Positions 35,185 through 44,731 of a stretch of 64,000 nucleotides of DNA are shown in pieces. The stretch covers positions 67,080 through 131,079 of the forward strand of contig LGRX02014764.1 in NCBI GenBank assembly GCA_001247695.2. Direction: 5' to 3'. This DNA is from Cymbomonas tetramitiformis (Eukaryota; Chlorophyta; Pyramimonadophyceae; Pyramimonadales; Pyramimonadaceae). The position numbers and the translations under genes were made by a program. The stretch's first letter is position 1; every line of letters begins with the position of its first letter. The notes under the pieces are model-generated. The model was not told the origin of the DNA. It ran no database searches and saw only the letters and a list, made by a program, of their open reading frames with translations.

Positions 35185-35434
35185 TGGCTACTGCCCAAAA
35201 TCACGGTCCTGTCACAAGGACCGAAGTGATTTGGGGCTATCTGCCGCGTTTTTTCGATATAGTTGATATTTGAGTGTTTTGACACCATACTGTATTTGGG
35301 TGTCCAAGAATTTATTCCGAACCTCTTTTGGGTGCTATACTCGATATGGGCATGATTGTGCTTGAGAGGAATGAAACGCGGGGGTAGTACCGACGAAAAT
35401 TAAATAAAAATGCCGGTCCTTTCACAAGGACCGG
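35185..35434. mobile_element. Transposon-end fragments with GGTCC hairpins
   Basis: TGGCTACTGCCC at 35185-35196 is followed by a GGTCC...GGACC hairpin (35205-35222). A second hairpin lies at 35413-35434. The arrangement copies the left end of the element at 24976. No matching opposite end with a target duplication was found, so this may be a truncated copy. Confidence 0.5.
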
Positions 35435-36049
35435 AGTGCCCGAAGCCGCGTACACCTACTAGATGGCTTCCAAATGCATCTAGCAATTAAACATATCATG
35501 TTTATGACCCAATAGTGCAAATTAGGACCTTAAAAATCTGTCAACCCATGCATATCTTGTACAACCTGATTCACGGGGTCCACTGCGTGATTTTTGGTGA
35601 TGGTTGGGGACCGACCACACGCAACTATGGCTACTGCCCCGCAGTCCTTGTCGGTAGGACCAAATCGACGATTTGGTATAACCTCTTCGTTACTTAGAGT
35701 TGTGTGAGTTATGATATGATATTTCATGCACATACACTCCACTTGACTAGGAAAACCTTCACACATATGGATATATAATGCATCCACGACTCAAAATTGA
35801 TGACTTTGATCATTACCCACTACTTTTGCAGGGTCACCATACTAGAAACATCCCCAAAAAGTCATTTATCATCAAAAGTCGTGAATGCTGGAAATTTTCA
35901 TCCTTAAGACCCTATAAGTGCACGAAAATCATTATAAGTTCATGAAATATATCAGAAACTCGACTAATTGCGGCGCAACGTAGGGTTGCCCTTTGCTGCA
36001 TAAACGTATATAATCATATATATTGCACATCTTGCTATGATGCTTCGAT

Positions 36050-37072
36050 TAAGGTCCAACAAGGGCCTCGTAGTCCACAACATCGTTACACATCATCTCC
36101 GAGCGATACTCGGTACAAGGGTGCCCGTTGGGAGAATCCATGGCATGCTACTTGTGTATGCGTACTAGTACACCGTCTCTTAGGCCCTGGCATCTCTTCA
36201 TAACTCGAATATGCACCTTAGACATCGACCGGGGTCCCAAAAATGGGTCTCGTAGTCCACAACATCGTTGTACATCATCACCGAGCGATACTCGGTACAA
36301 GGGTGACCGTTGGGAGAATCCATGGTATGCTACTTGTGTATGCGTACTAGTACGCTGTGTGCTAGGCCCTGGCATCTCTTCAAAGCTCCAATATGCACCT
36401 TAGACATCGACCGGAGTCCCAAAAAATGGGTCTCGTAGTCCACAACATCGTTATACATCATCTCCGAGCGATACTCGGTACAAGGGTGACCATTGGGAGA
36501 ATCCATGGTATGCTACTTGTGCATGCGGACTAGTACGCTGTGTGCTAGGCCCGGGCATCTCTTCATAACTCGAATATGCACCTTAGACATCGACCGGGGT
36601 CCCAAAAATGGGTCTCGTAGTCCACAATATCGTTGTACATCATTACCGAGCGATACTCGATACAAGGGTGCCCGTTGGGAGAATCCATGGCATGCTATTT
36701 GTGTATGCGTACTAGTACGCTGTGTGCTAGGCCCGGGCATCTCTTCAAAGCTCCAATATGCACCTTAGACATCGACCGGAGTCCCCCAAAATGGGTCTCG
36801 TAGTCCACAATATCGTTATACATCATCTCCGAGCGATACTCGGTACAAGGGTGACCATTGGGAGAATCCATGGTATGCTACTTGTGCATGCGTACTAGTA
36901 CGCTGTCTGCTAGGCCCTGGCATCTCTTCATAACTCGAATATGCACCTTAGACATCGACCGGGGTCCCCAAAAATGGGTCTCGTAGTCCATACCATCGTT
37001 ATACATCATCACCGAGCGATACTCGGTACAAGGATGCCCGTTGGGAGAATCCATGGCATGCTACTTGTGTAC
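36050..37072 (+). repeat. 182-183-bp satellite in alternating dimers
   Basis: About five and a half copies. The anchor CTCGTAGTCCA recurs at 36067, 36249, 36432, 36614, 36797 and 36980. Copies alternate between a variant with CATAACTCGAATATG and GGGGTCCC and one with CAAAGCTCCAATATG and GGAGTCCC, so the true unit is a dimer of about 365 bp. Every copy also contains GAGCGATACTCGGTAC. No coding function is apparent. Confidence 0.9.
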
Positions 37073-37476
37073 CCCAACCTACCATGCGATTGATTTGTGT
37101 AAACACACTTGTAGGGTTGGGTTTAACCCGCAACTTATTACCACAAATGGCATCACGCCAGCAGGCTCACACCCACAAACATCATTGGCCAACATACACC
37201 CCTTGGATATGTGTGGTCGCCCGGGCAATCTCGCGCCAAGAGCTACTAAAAAGAATTCGTAAAGATGGCCAACTGTTTGAACACCCAGTGCAGAAACCGC
37301 AATGTAACAAAAAATGATACCCCCTTGGCATTATGCATCCAATGGGAAGGCGACAAGTGGTTTAGAGGCCAATGGCACATGAGACAATCATGTTTGGGTC
37401 ACAAAGTCAACATAATGTGAAGGGCAACATGACCGTAGCCTTAAAAGACACCGAAAGGAATTATGGCGTGAAAGTA

Positions 37477-37516
37477 CTTGTCATAGTACTTTCGAGCTCG
37501 AAAGTACTATGACAAG
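37477..37516. repeat. 40-bp perfect palindrome
   Basis: Twenty bases beginning CTTGTCATAGTACTTTCGAG are followed directly by their exact complement. It sits inside the right end of the candidate transposon, mirroring the palindrome at its left end. Confidence 0.9.
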
Positions 37517-37699
37517 AACTGCGGGGCAATAGCCATTATGTCACCGGTCACCGTTCCAAACGATCTACTCCGATAAACCCCCTAAGTGCCATATATACTA
37601 TTATGTAATTGAGTGAACCCTAAAGAGGGTGTGAAATCAGAACGTTGAAAGCCCAAACTGTGCAGCCACCCAGCGTGTACCAGTGATGCTCAAAATGTG

Positions 37700-38340
37700 T
37701 CCCAGTATGTACCAGTGAAAGCTCAACATGTGCAACCAGCGTGCACCCGTGCGACGTGCCACAGTGTACGCGGCGTTGAAGTCCGCGATGCTGTCCTGCG
37801 GATCATGGTTGGCCAACACGCGCACGCCGAGCATGTCAGACGTCCCCTTTCAGGGACTGTCCGCATCCAGCAACCTCCGCACGAACTCTAGTAGCACCCG
37901 TTTCCCATCCTGCGGTAAATCCAGGGCACTGCCCTCCAGTCAGTCAGCAGCCGAATTCGGGTCGACGACGAGGAGATCTAGCGGCGAGAACAGTAGCCCT
38001 GGGTGTTTGCATCCACCCCAGTGACCGTAACCGTCGCATCGACCAGACTGAACGACAAACTAAGAGGGGAAGGCCTCTGCGATGTACCCTCTAAGCGCAT
38101 CCACCAAACGGGTGAACACCGTCCGTCGCAGCGTTCTTGCTCTCCGTCCCAGTGAACCGAACGTGCTTGTCACCAAAGCACTTCTTCTGAACGTGCTTCG
38201 CCGCGATGTCGTCAAACCGCGACCGCGATGCAACGTCCGCACCGCTGTAATGAAAGTGTGTGTAGCGGATCCCGCAGCCGGCATCGCCGCTGCGGCAGGT
38301 GTGGCCGGTGTTGCTGCAGTGTCTTGTCAAAAGTTTCATC
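37700..38340 (-). pseudogene. Degenerate gag fragment
   Basis: A frameshifted relative of the gag gene at 39699-41192. It keeps HVQKKCFGDKHVRFTGTE, LPQDGKRVLLEFVRR and MLGVRVLANHDPQDSIADFN in the same order. Only the N-terminal and middle portions remain. No knuckle region was found. Confidence 0.7.
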
Positions 38341-39698
38341 CGAGGTCATATTGACCCTCAAAACCTCGGTTGAAGTAGCATGGGTAGGTAAAACCCCAAA
38401 ATCACTTGGAAATTTTACAACTTTTCCTACCCCTTGCATACTTCCCAAAATTGCTCACGGATAAGCTTAATTCACTCAATAGTGTAGATGCGTGTGTAAA
38501 AGAGGACATCTTCCCCGTCATTTTGAGCTAATAACAACAAGAATCCGGTAACGACAACTCCCAATAATCCCACCAAAGGGTAATAAGTTGGGTGCATATG
38601 ATCGTCTTCATAGCGGTTCGGATGTTCCTGTGACAAAGACTAAAATAGCTCAACATATCAGTTTAAAATAATTCTTGGAGCTCGGGGAGTTCCATCGCCT
38701 CTCTTCGCCGGAAATGTTGAAAACCCGAAACAGCGACACCAAGCGAAAACTCGACTGCGGTTTAAAAAAGCATTTCGTTCTTTACCTGCTCGCAAAAACA
38801 AGCAATTCGAAAAACATACGTCTTTTCGAAAACCCGTTCTTAAAGGTTTAAAAGAAGATCGGACAGTTCTAGTGACTTTAATTTGGAGCGGTGTGTTTTT
38901 CCGCGAGTACACAAAAGCGCAGAAGCAATACAAACCTGACAAAGCACAGCGCGATACTGCGAATATTGCCGCGTACACTCCACCACAAACGTCACGACTC
39001 TTCACAGGCACAAATACACATGTTTGACATAATTTCATCAAAGGACATCACTCAATCTTATTTCTAGCAATATATCCAGCTATTTTCCGTGAGGTGCCTG
39101 ACGTTATGAAAATGCCTGCGAAATCCACAGTTAATAGAGAGGTTCCGCAAAAAGGCATCTTTTCATAATTCGGGACCAAATCCCGGTGCCACGTCGGATT
39201 TTGTGTCGAGTCAGTTCTTGGGTCCTGGCGTAATTCCAAAATGACGCCAGGGAATCTTTCAGTCTCGCAAAAAACGCGAAATCCATTTTTCGTGTGAAAC
39301 AGTCCGCAGTCGCAAAGATTTCGAATGCTCTCGCGATATCGAATGTTGTAAATGGCAGCGACGGTCAATTCTCCGCAGTCTTTTGACTGCACTGCAGTAG
39401 CATGTGCACACCACATACAAACAAAAGAGCATCTTTTGGGAGCCAAAATCCGTCACATGCATGAAGCGCACGCGTGATTTTCAATTTATATAAACAATTT
39501 TCATCCGAATTCGGGAGCGATTTCCCGAATTCGGACGATTTACAGTGTTAAGAAAAAACGGAGCCCTCAGTGTTAATTTTCATTTCACGCGTAAGAATCT
39601 TTCCATAATTCGGAGCAAAATTACGCCAACGTCCGACGTGTCTCGTGAAATTGTCCACGTCACCCGTTTTTTGACCGAATTCGGCTTGCGGAACCTCT
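38341..39698. other. No intact gene; diverged repeats
   Basis: Two diverged copies of a TTTCATAATTCGG-containing motif occur near 39150 and 39600, and inverted GGAACCTCTCTAA copies near 39115 and 39690. Short open frames are not convincing. Confidence 0.4.
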
Positions 39699-41192
39699 CT
39701 AATGACTGCTTCCATGACAAGTTTCGCGTCCGGTCGCGGCAGTGTCATGATGATGATGTGAAGCCCCAGCCGTGCGTGCCATCTCAGAGAACTCGGTGAC
39801 GGCGGACACGAGGGCCTCGCCGTCCTCCTCGCAGAACGAGCACGCGGAAAGGTCGGTGAAGACCTCCGGCTTCCCGCCCGCAAGCATGCAAAGGGCGTCG
39901 AACTCCACGGAGTCGTCGTGGTCGATGACGTGTTGGAACCTCGCGGCCAGCACGGAGTTTTCGGCCTCCTCAGCGAAGGCGTAGGCCGAGAGCCCGGTCC
40001 TGCCCCCGTTCGGGCAGTCCCGATGCCAATGCCGCGCCTTCCCCTTAGCGCACACCTGATTTTGGCAGTACGGGACAGTCGCACCGGTGTCGCGATGGAA
40101 GGCCACCTTCTTGGAGACGGATTGAGACCAATTCCCCCCCTTGGGGAGGGGCGAGGCCGCGAATCGGGTCTTGATGCGGCGATCCGGCTTGTCCGCGCGA
40201 GGAGTAAATCCCCGTGGAGACGGCTCGGACTCGGCGGTGACGAGGAATGCGGCCAATTGCCGCTTCAAGTCGAGGACCATCGTCCGTAAGTCCGCGACCT
40301 CACCCTTCGCGTCCAAGTCACCGATGTCCCTCTCCATGAAGTGCGTGCCGTGGGAGTACCGGTGTGCGGATGCGGTGGCGGTGCCCGCCCGCACGTGCTC
40401 GCCGTAGCACTCACGTACCCATTGCTGAATAGTGAGGAGGTCGTGGGCGGCCCGTTGGTCGTGAAGAAGCAAACGGGACACCACCGGCTGGTAGAAGGTG
40501 GTGTCGAGGGCTTTGATGAAAAGGGACTTCACGTCTTCGTCCAAAAGCGTTGCCCTCGTCCTCGCAGCCTTGAGCGCGGCGTTGAAGTCCTCGATCGGGC
40601 CATGCGGGTCCACGCCCGCAGAGATGCGGACGCCCAACATGTCCGCTTGCCCCTGGAAGGGGTCACCAATAGGGATCATCCGACGAGCGAACTCGAGTAG
40701 AACACGCTTACCGCCCCCTGGAAAGCTGGCGTGGGACGAGTCCATCCAGTCCGCCGCCGGCGAGGAGGGGTCTACCAGCAGCTCGAGTGTAGAGAACAAT
40801 AAATTGTTGGCCTCCACGCGGACGGCCAAAGTAGCGTCGTCCGGCGTGAAGAGCGGAGCGAACCCGATGTCCTCAGTGACGAATGCCGTGTGCAGCGCAG
40901 AGACCATTCTCGTGAAGAGGGCCGCCGCGTGGGACTCCGCACCGGAAAATCTCCCAACCTTGCCCTCGAACAACTTGCGTTGAACGTGCTTGGAGATCTT
41001 CATGTCGAAATGCTCTCGCTGTAAGGTGCGTACCGATGCCAAAAATGTAGCCCCCGCCGAATTAGCGGGCGGCTGTGCCGCTGGTGGAGTCGCGGGTGTG
41101 TTGGCATGCCTGGCAGCAACGGAATCAAAAATCGTGCTTAATGTGCGGCGGCGATTCGCCATGCTAGCTGTGAATCTCGTAGAAGCGACCAT
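39699..41192 (-). CDS. Gag-like protein of an LTR retrotransposon
   Basis: One open frame of 497 codons from the ATG at 41192. The middle is helical and capsid-like. Near the C-terminus CQNQVCAKGKARHWHRDC gives a CCHC-type zinc knuckle with unusual spacing (CX4CX6HX4C), the nucleic-acid-binding signature of Gag. A related broken copy lies at 37700-38340. No protease, RT or integrase follows on this strand before the degenerate copy, so the element appears to be gag-only or truncated. The frame itself is intact. Ty1/copia versus gypsy class cannot be decided. Confidence 0.65.
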   Translation of the reverse strand: MVASTRFTASMANRRRTLSTIFDSVAARHANTPATPPAAQPPANSAGATFLASVRTLQREHFDMKISKHVQRKLFEGKVGRFSGAESHAAALFTRMVSALHTAFVTEDIGFAPLFTPDDATLAVRVEANNLLFSTLELLVDPSSPAADWMDSSHASFPGGGKRVLLEFARRMIPIGDPFQGQADMLGVRISAGVDPHGPIEDFNAALKAARTRATLLDEDVKSLFIKALDTTFYQPVVSRLLLHDQRAAHDLLTIQQWVRECYGEHVRAGTATASAHRYSHGTHFMERDIGDLDAKGEVADLRTMVLDLKRQLAAFLVTAESEPSPRGFTPRADKPDRRIKTRFAASPLPKGGNWSQSVSKKVAFHRDTGATVPYCQNQVCAKGKARHWHRDCPNGGRTGLSAYAFAEEAENSVLAARFQHVIDHDDSVEFDALCMLAGGKPEVFTDLSACSFCEEDGEALVSAVTEFSEMARTAGASHHHHDTAATGRETCHGSSH

Positions 41193-42827
41193 GATGAAGA
41201 AGACTGCAGGGGTGGAGTGAGGCAAGAAGACGCGAAAAAAATGCGGAAGTCTTGGGCGGCCAAGAAACGCGGTGGGTCGTCGATAGGGCCGCCGTGAGAG
41301 AGCAGGAATTTCGAGAAGTCGTGTGGTAGATGGCGGCCGATACGAAACGGTGTGGTGACCAACCAGAATACGTAAACCAATCCAACGTTAAATCCCGTAG
41401 AAATAACGTCCTCAAAGGCCTACAACTCGCCGTAAATCAACCCACAAAACTTAGGCCATACCCGCGACTGCCGGCACTTCCACGCGCGGAGCGCCTCACT
41501 CCATCCCAAGCGTCCGGCTTTAGCCAATCATCCCGGCGGCGTCGCAGTGGCTAAATAAAGCGTAAGTGGGGCCAAACCTGTCAGATATATAGTTCGGAGT
41601 GAATAACTATGATACCTCGAAATAAACCCTGAGTTAAGGGTTTCGGGATCAGAACGGTAAAAGTCAGATAGATAAAAGAGAGATACACATAAATACTAAC
41701 GGGAGTTTCCCGACTACTGGTGACGGTCACCCAGCCTACTTTAGGAAGTGACAAGTGACAGATTAAACTGCCGGTGTGTCACATCCAGCAAAGCCCGCCA
41801 GGCGAAACTCCAGTTTGCGTGTTGCGCGTCGGTGCATGAACGTGGCGGAGGAAAATACAAGGTGTATATATACGGTATCGACAAGGGTTAGCTTATGGGT
41901 TTTATGTATTCACCGATCGCAATACCGACTGGGTCGGGTATGCCACCGTATCATACTCTCATCACTGTGCACGCACTCGTGGCACTACAATACCGAGGGG
42001 TGACTAGCGGGGTCCACTCTCCCCCTCCTTATGGCCAGAGGGGGAAGTAGAATGTCCATCACGTGATGGCCGCATCAATTGCTCGCGGGTAACGAGATGG
42101 TAAAATATGTGATCTGAAGTTTCATCTCACCATCATGTTGGCCTTTTACATATCCCTAAAACAAATTGGGAGTTTGAACATTTTTTCGGTTACGCATTGT
42201 GCGATATCCGATACCACATTTTTCGTGCGTATAAACCAATCTTTGGAAATCGATTACAGTGGTTCACGTAGTATTTGACTGTGAACTCTACGACGACCTT
42301 TACCTCTGTACCACATCCAAATGGAAAGCAATCACGTTCGGGACTTTGTCAAAATCACATATTTCAAGAGTTAACTTTCGTTTGTATATTATTGCACAGG
42401 TTAGCACCACTTTAAGAAATTGTAATGAGGTCTATTTGAATACACAACAACATTCAACAAGCATCGAGCGCATCCCCTTCTGAAAATCTTTGGTAAGGAC
42501 CGGATGGTTTTAGGAGTGCCTAACACTGTCAGAAGACCGAGGAACCTATCACACACATATATATATATATATATGTACGTATATATATCATACCGATACA
42601 TGTACAGTTGAATAGAGACGAAGGTTGCAATAAGGGGAGGCTTCTGCCTTGGATCCTGAAACTGAGGCTTCTTCTTGTTGGACAAAGTCACATAAAGTGA
42701 CGCCAACACCTAGAGAAAATAGTTCTGCTGCTGGCACCTCGATGTTGTCCCATGGATGTGAGACCTTTCAACACAACTAAGATGATGTCTCTGCCGCGTG
42801 CATATGCGTGGGTGGACGCTTGCCATA
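41193..42827. other. Spacer upstream of gag; possible LTR traces
   Basis: A motif near 41640 (GATCAGAACGGTAAAAG) resembles one near 37636 (AATCAGAACGTTGAAAG) beyond the degenerate gag copy, a hint of LTR-like flanks. An AT microsatellite lies at 42556-42589. No gene recognised. Confidence 0.4.
42556..42589. repeat. AT dinucleotide microsatellite
   Basis: An uninterrupted AT run followed by a short TACGTATATA interruption, located just downstream of the methyltransferase gene. Confidence 0.85.
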
Positions 42828-43802
42828 TCAGCTCGGTGTGTGCACAGTGGCTTCGATGACATAGGTAGTACCAAAATGCCAACGGTCGCGAGAAATCACG
42901 TTTAAATCTGCTTGTTCAAGAATATGGTCAATATCACGATTCCACCAGCATCCCCACTTGGCGTGATGTTTCTCCGCGCTTTCGTCGAGCATTTTGTTAA
43001 GCCAGTCGTAGTATGAGCGACCGTGCTCGATTAAAATGATTCTCCCACCTGGCTTGCATACTTTTGCCATTTGCTTCAAAGCTTGAACAGGGTTCTCATG
43101 CGAACATAAACCGAAGGTGTCCACAACGGTATCGAAAGAACGTTCTTCAAAGGTATTTGGCTCCGAAATTGTGTTCTCAGACACTTGTTTTGGGATCCTT
43201 TTCTGTGAGGGGTACGTAGTATGATCGTGACTTCGACACATTCCTTCTGCGTCTGTACACTGGAATATCACTTTCGACACGTCCATATCTGAATATAGTT
43301 TGATCAGCTTTTGTTGGGCCTCTTTGAGCATGGGGATACTTTTATCGGTCAAGGTAAGGGACGAGACCGTTTGATTTTGAAGAGGATAATAAGGCAAGTT
43401 ACGCCCAGTTCCTGCCGACACTTCTAGTACATCTCCCTGCAACAGCAACTCAAAATAAGAAACCTTGCAGAAGAATGAAAATCTCTGCAGATGTATCAGC
43501 CGAAGAGAACAACGGCACAGCGATAATTCCGTTCCGGGGTATGCTTCAGGTAGATTCTGATGTCTCACCTTCACTTTACGCATCATCCACCACCTGATCA
43601 GCGTCAACCCCATAAAAAACTCATCACGACCTATCGATTCATCGTAACTTGAAGCTATTTGGTCATACGAACTCTCGACCTGGCTACAAGAACAGGTGCA
43701 CTGTTGCACCTGACCAGCATTCAGGTAGTAATAGGTGGCAGTGGCTGTTCCTGCATATAGTCCTAATCCCCCTATGACGTGAGATGCACGTAACTGAATC
43801 AT
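42828..43802 (-). CDS. Oms1-like AdoMet-dependent methyltransferase
   Basis: Two exons, 43569-43802 and 42828-43436, give a 280-residue protein. The 132-nt intron has a consensus donor (AAG then GTGAGA) and a TTGCTGTTGCAG acceptor. It is 3n and stop-free, so an unspliced reading is also open. The N-terminus has one hydrophobic segment (HVIGGLGLYAGTATATYYYL) that could anchor or target it to an organelle. Motif I is VLEVSAGTGRNLPYY, followed by an acidic TLTDKS strand, DTVVDTFGLCSHENP and the post-motif PGGRIILIEHG. The C-terminus has KWGCWWNRDIDHIL. This set is characteristic of the Oms1/METTL7-like class I methyltransferases, which include a yeast mitochondrial inner-membrane protein. Substrate unknown. 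It appears to be an intact single-copy housekeeping gene. Confidence 0.88.
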   Translation of the reverse strand: MIQLRASHVIGGLGLYAGTATATYYYLNAGQVQQCTCSCSQVESSYDQIASSYDESIGRDEFFMGLTLIRWWMMRKVKVRHQNLPEAYPGTELSLCRCSLRLIHLQRFSFFCKVSYFELLLQGDVLEVSAGTGRNLPYYPLQNQTVSSLTLTDKSIPMLKEAQQKLIKLYSDMDVSKVIFQCTDAEGMCRSHDHTTYPSQKRIPKQVSENTISEPNTFEERSFDTVVDTFGLCSHENPVQALKQMAKVCKPGGRIILIEHGRSYYDWLNKMLDESAEKHHAKWGCWWNRDIDHILEQADLNVISRDRWHFGTTYVIEATVHTPS

Positions 43803-44731
43803 ATCTCATGAAAATGAATACTCTGAACTCTCACAGAAAATAGGCAAAGTACCCATCTCACATCATCACATGAAGTTAGGTATCGTATGAAGCTATGAAC
43901 CAGACGAGAGCAGAGGTGCGTATGGTATATGCTTTATGCTATGAACCTGGGCTGGTGTGAACATTCAACATATGAATTCAGAATTGATCGATGATCTCTA
44001 CTAGACGAGGTATTTTGAAAAAACTTGCCCACATACGCGACCCCCACTTCCGACTTGGTCCGGCCGACGCGGGGGGGGACCTACCAGAGGTGGCAGAACT
44101 TGGGGGTACTCTTGTTCCCAGAGCTTTTATATATGGACTAAATTAGACTTAGGGTTTGTAATGTTCTGGGGTCCATCATCATCAGTTTCTCCGAGCCTGC
44201 AGCCTCTTCGATCAACTGTAACGTCGACCCTCGCGTGTCGCAGGCCGCGCAGCGGCCGCGCTCGGAGAAACTCTGGGAATAAGCATGTCACTATCGATGA
44301 CTGTAGACGTGACAGTAACCCTCCGGTCCGCTGACCAGAAAACTACTACTGTATACATTACAAGTTTGAGTTCACATTAAGACATTTACTCCAGAAGATA
44401 TGTCCAAAACGCAAGTCGAGTGAATTTCAATTGAACAAGCACACTGTGCCTTTGCGTATTATGCGATATATATCATTATATATATATTCGAGCTTGGTCT
44501 TGTCCGCAGATTCATTTGTCATTCGTGTGTTCCTATTAACTTCTTGGTCTGCTTCCGAGTAAAATTGCGCTGCCATCACGCCCGGAACAGCCTGCAATCA
44601 GTGCACACGTGACATGTGCCTAGCCTGCTGCCATCCAAGTGCAGCTTCTTAGAAAACAAGTCCGAAGCTTGGCATTCTATTTGCCCTGACGACTTCGGAT
44701 TATTTTGCGATAGTGTTCTCATACGTTCGGT
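43803..44731. other. Intergenic region with stem-loop
   Basis: It separates the minus-strand methyltransferase gene from the plus-strand TPR gene, so it should hold both promoters. A 13-bp stem (AGTTTCTCCGAGC at 44184-44196, complement at 44260-44272) encloses a 63-base GC-rich loop. No gene recognised. Confidence 0.5.

Larger units (their letters stand above)
35628..37535. mobile_element. Candidate 1.9-kb element carrying a satellite array
   Basis: The left end TGGCTACTGCCCCGCAGTCC matches the reverse complement of the right end (about 37515-37535) at most positions. Each end has a large palindrome just inside it. The interior is mostly the 182-bp satellite. I do not see a clear target duplication, so the two ends could belong to different insertions. 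Confidence 0.45.

Noticed and set aside
39548..40983. Frames overlapping gag on both strands
   Set aside because: They lack domain signatures; the 497-codon gag frame with a zinc knuckle explains the region.
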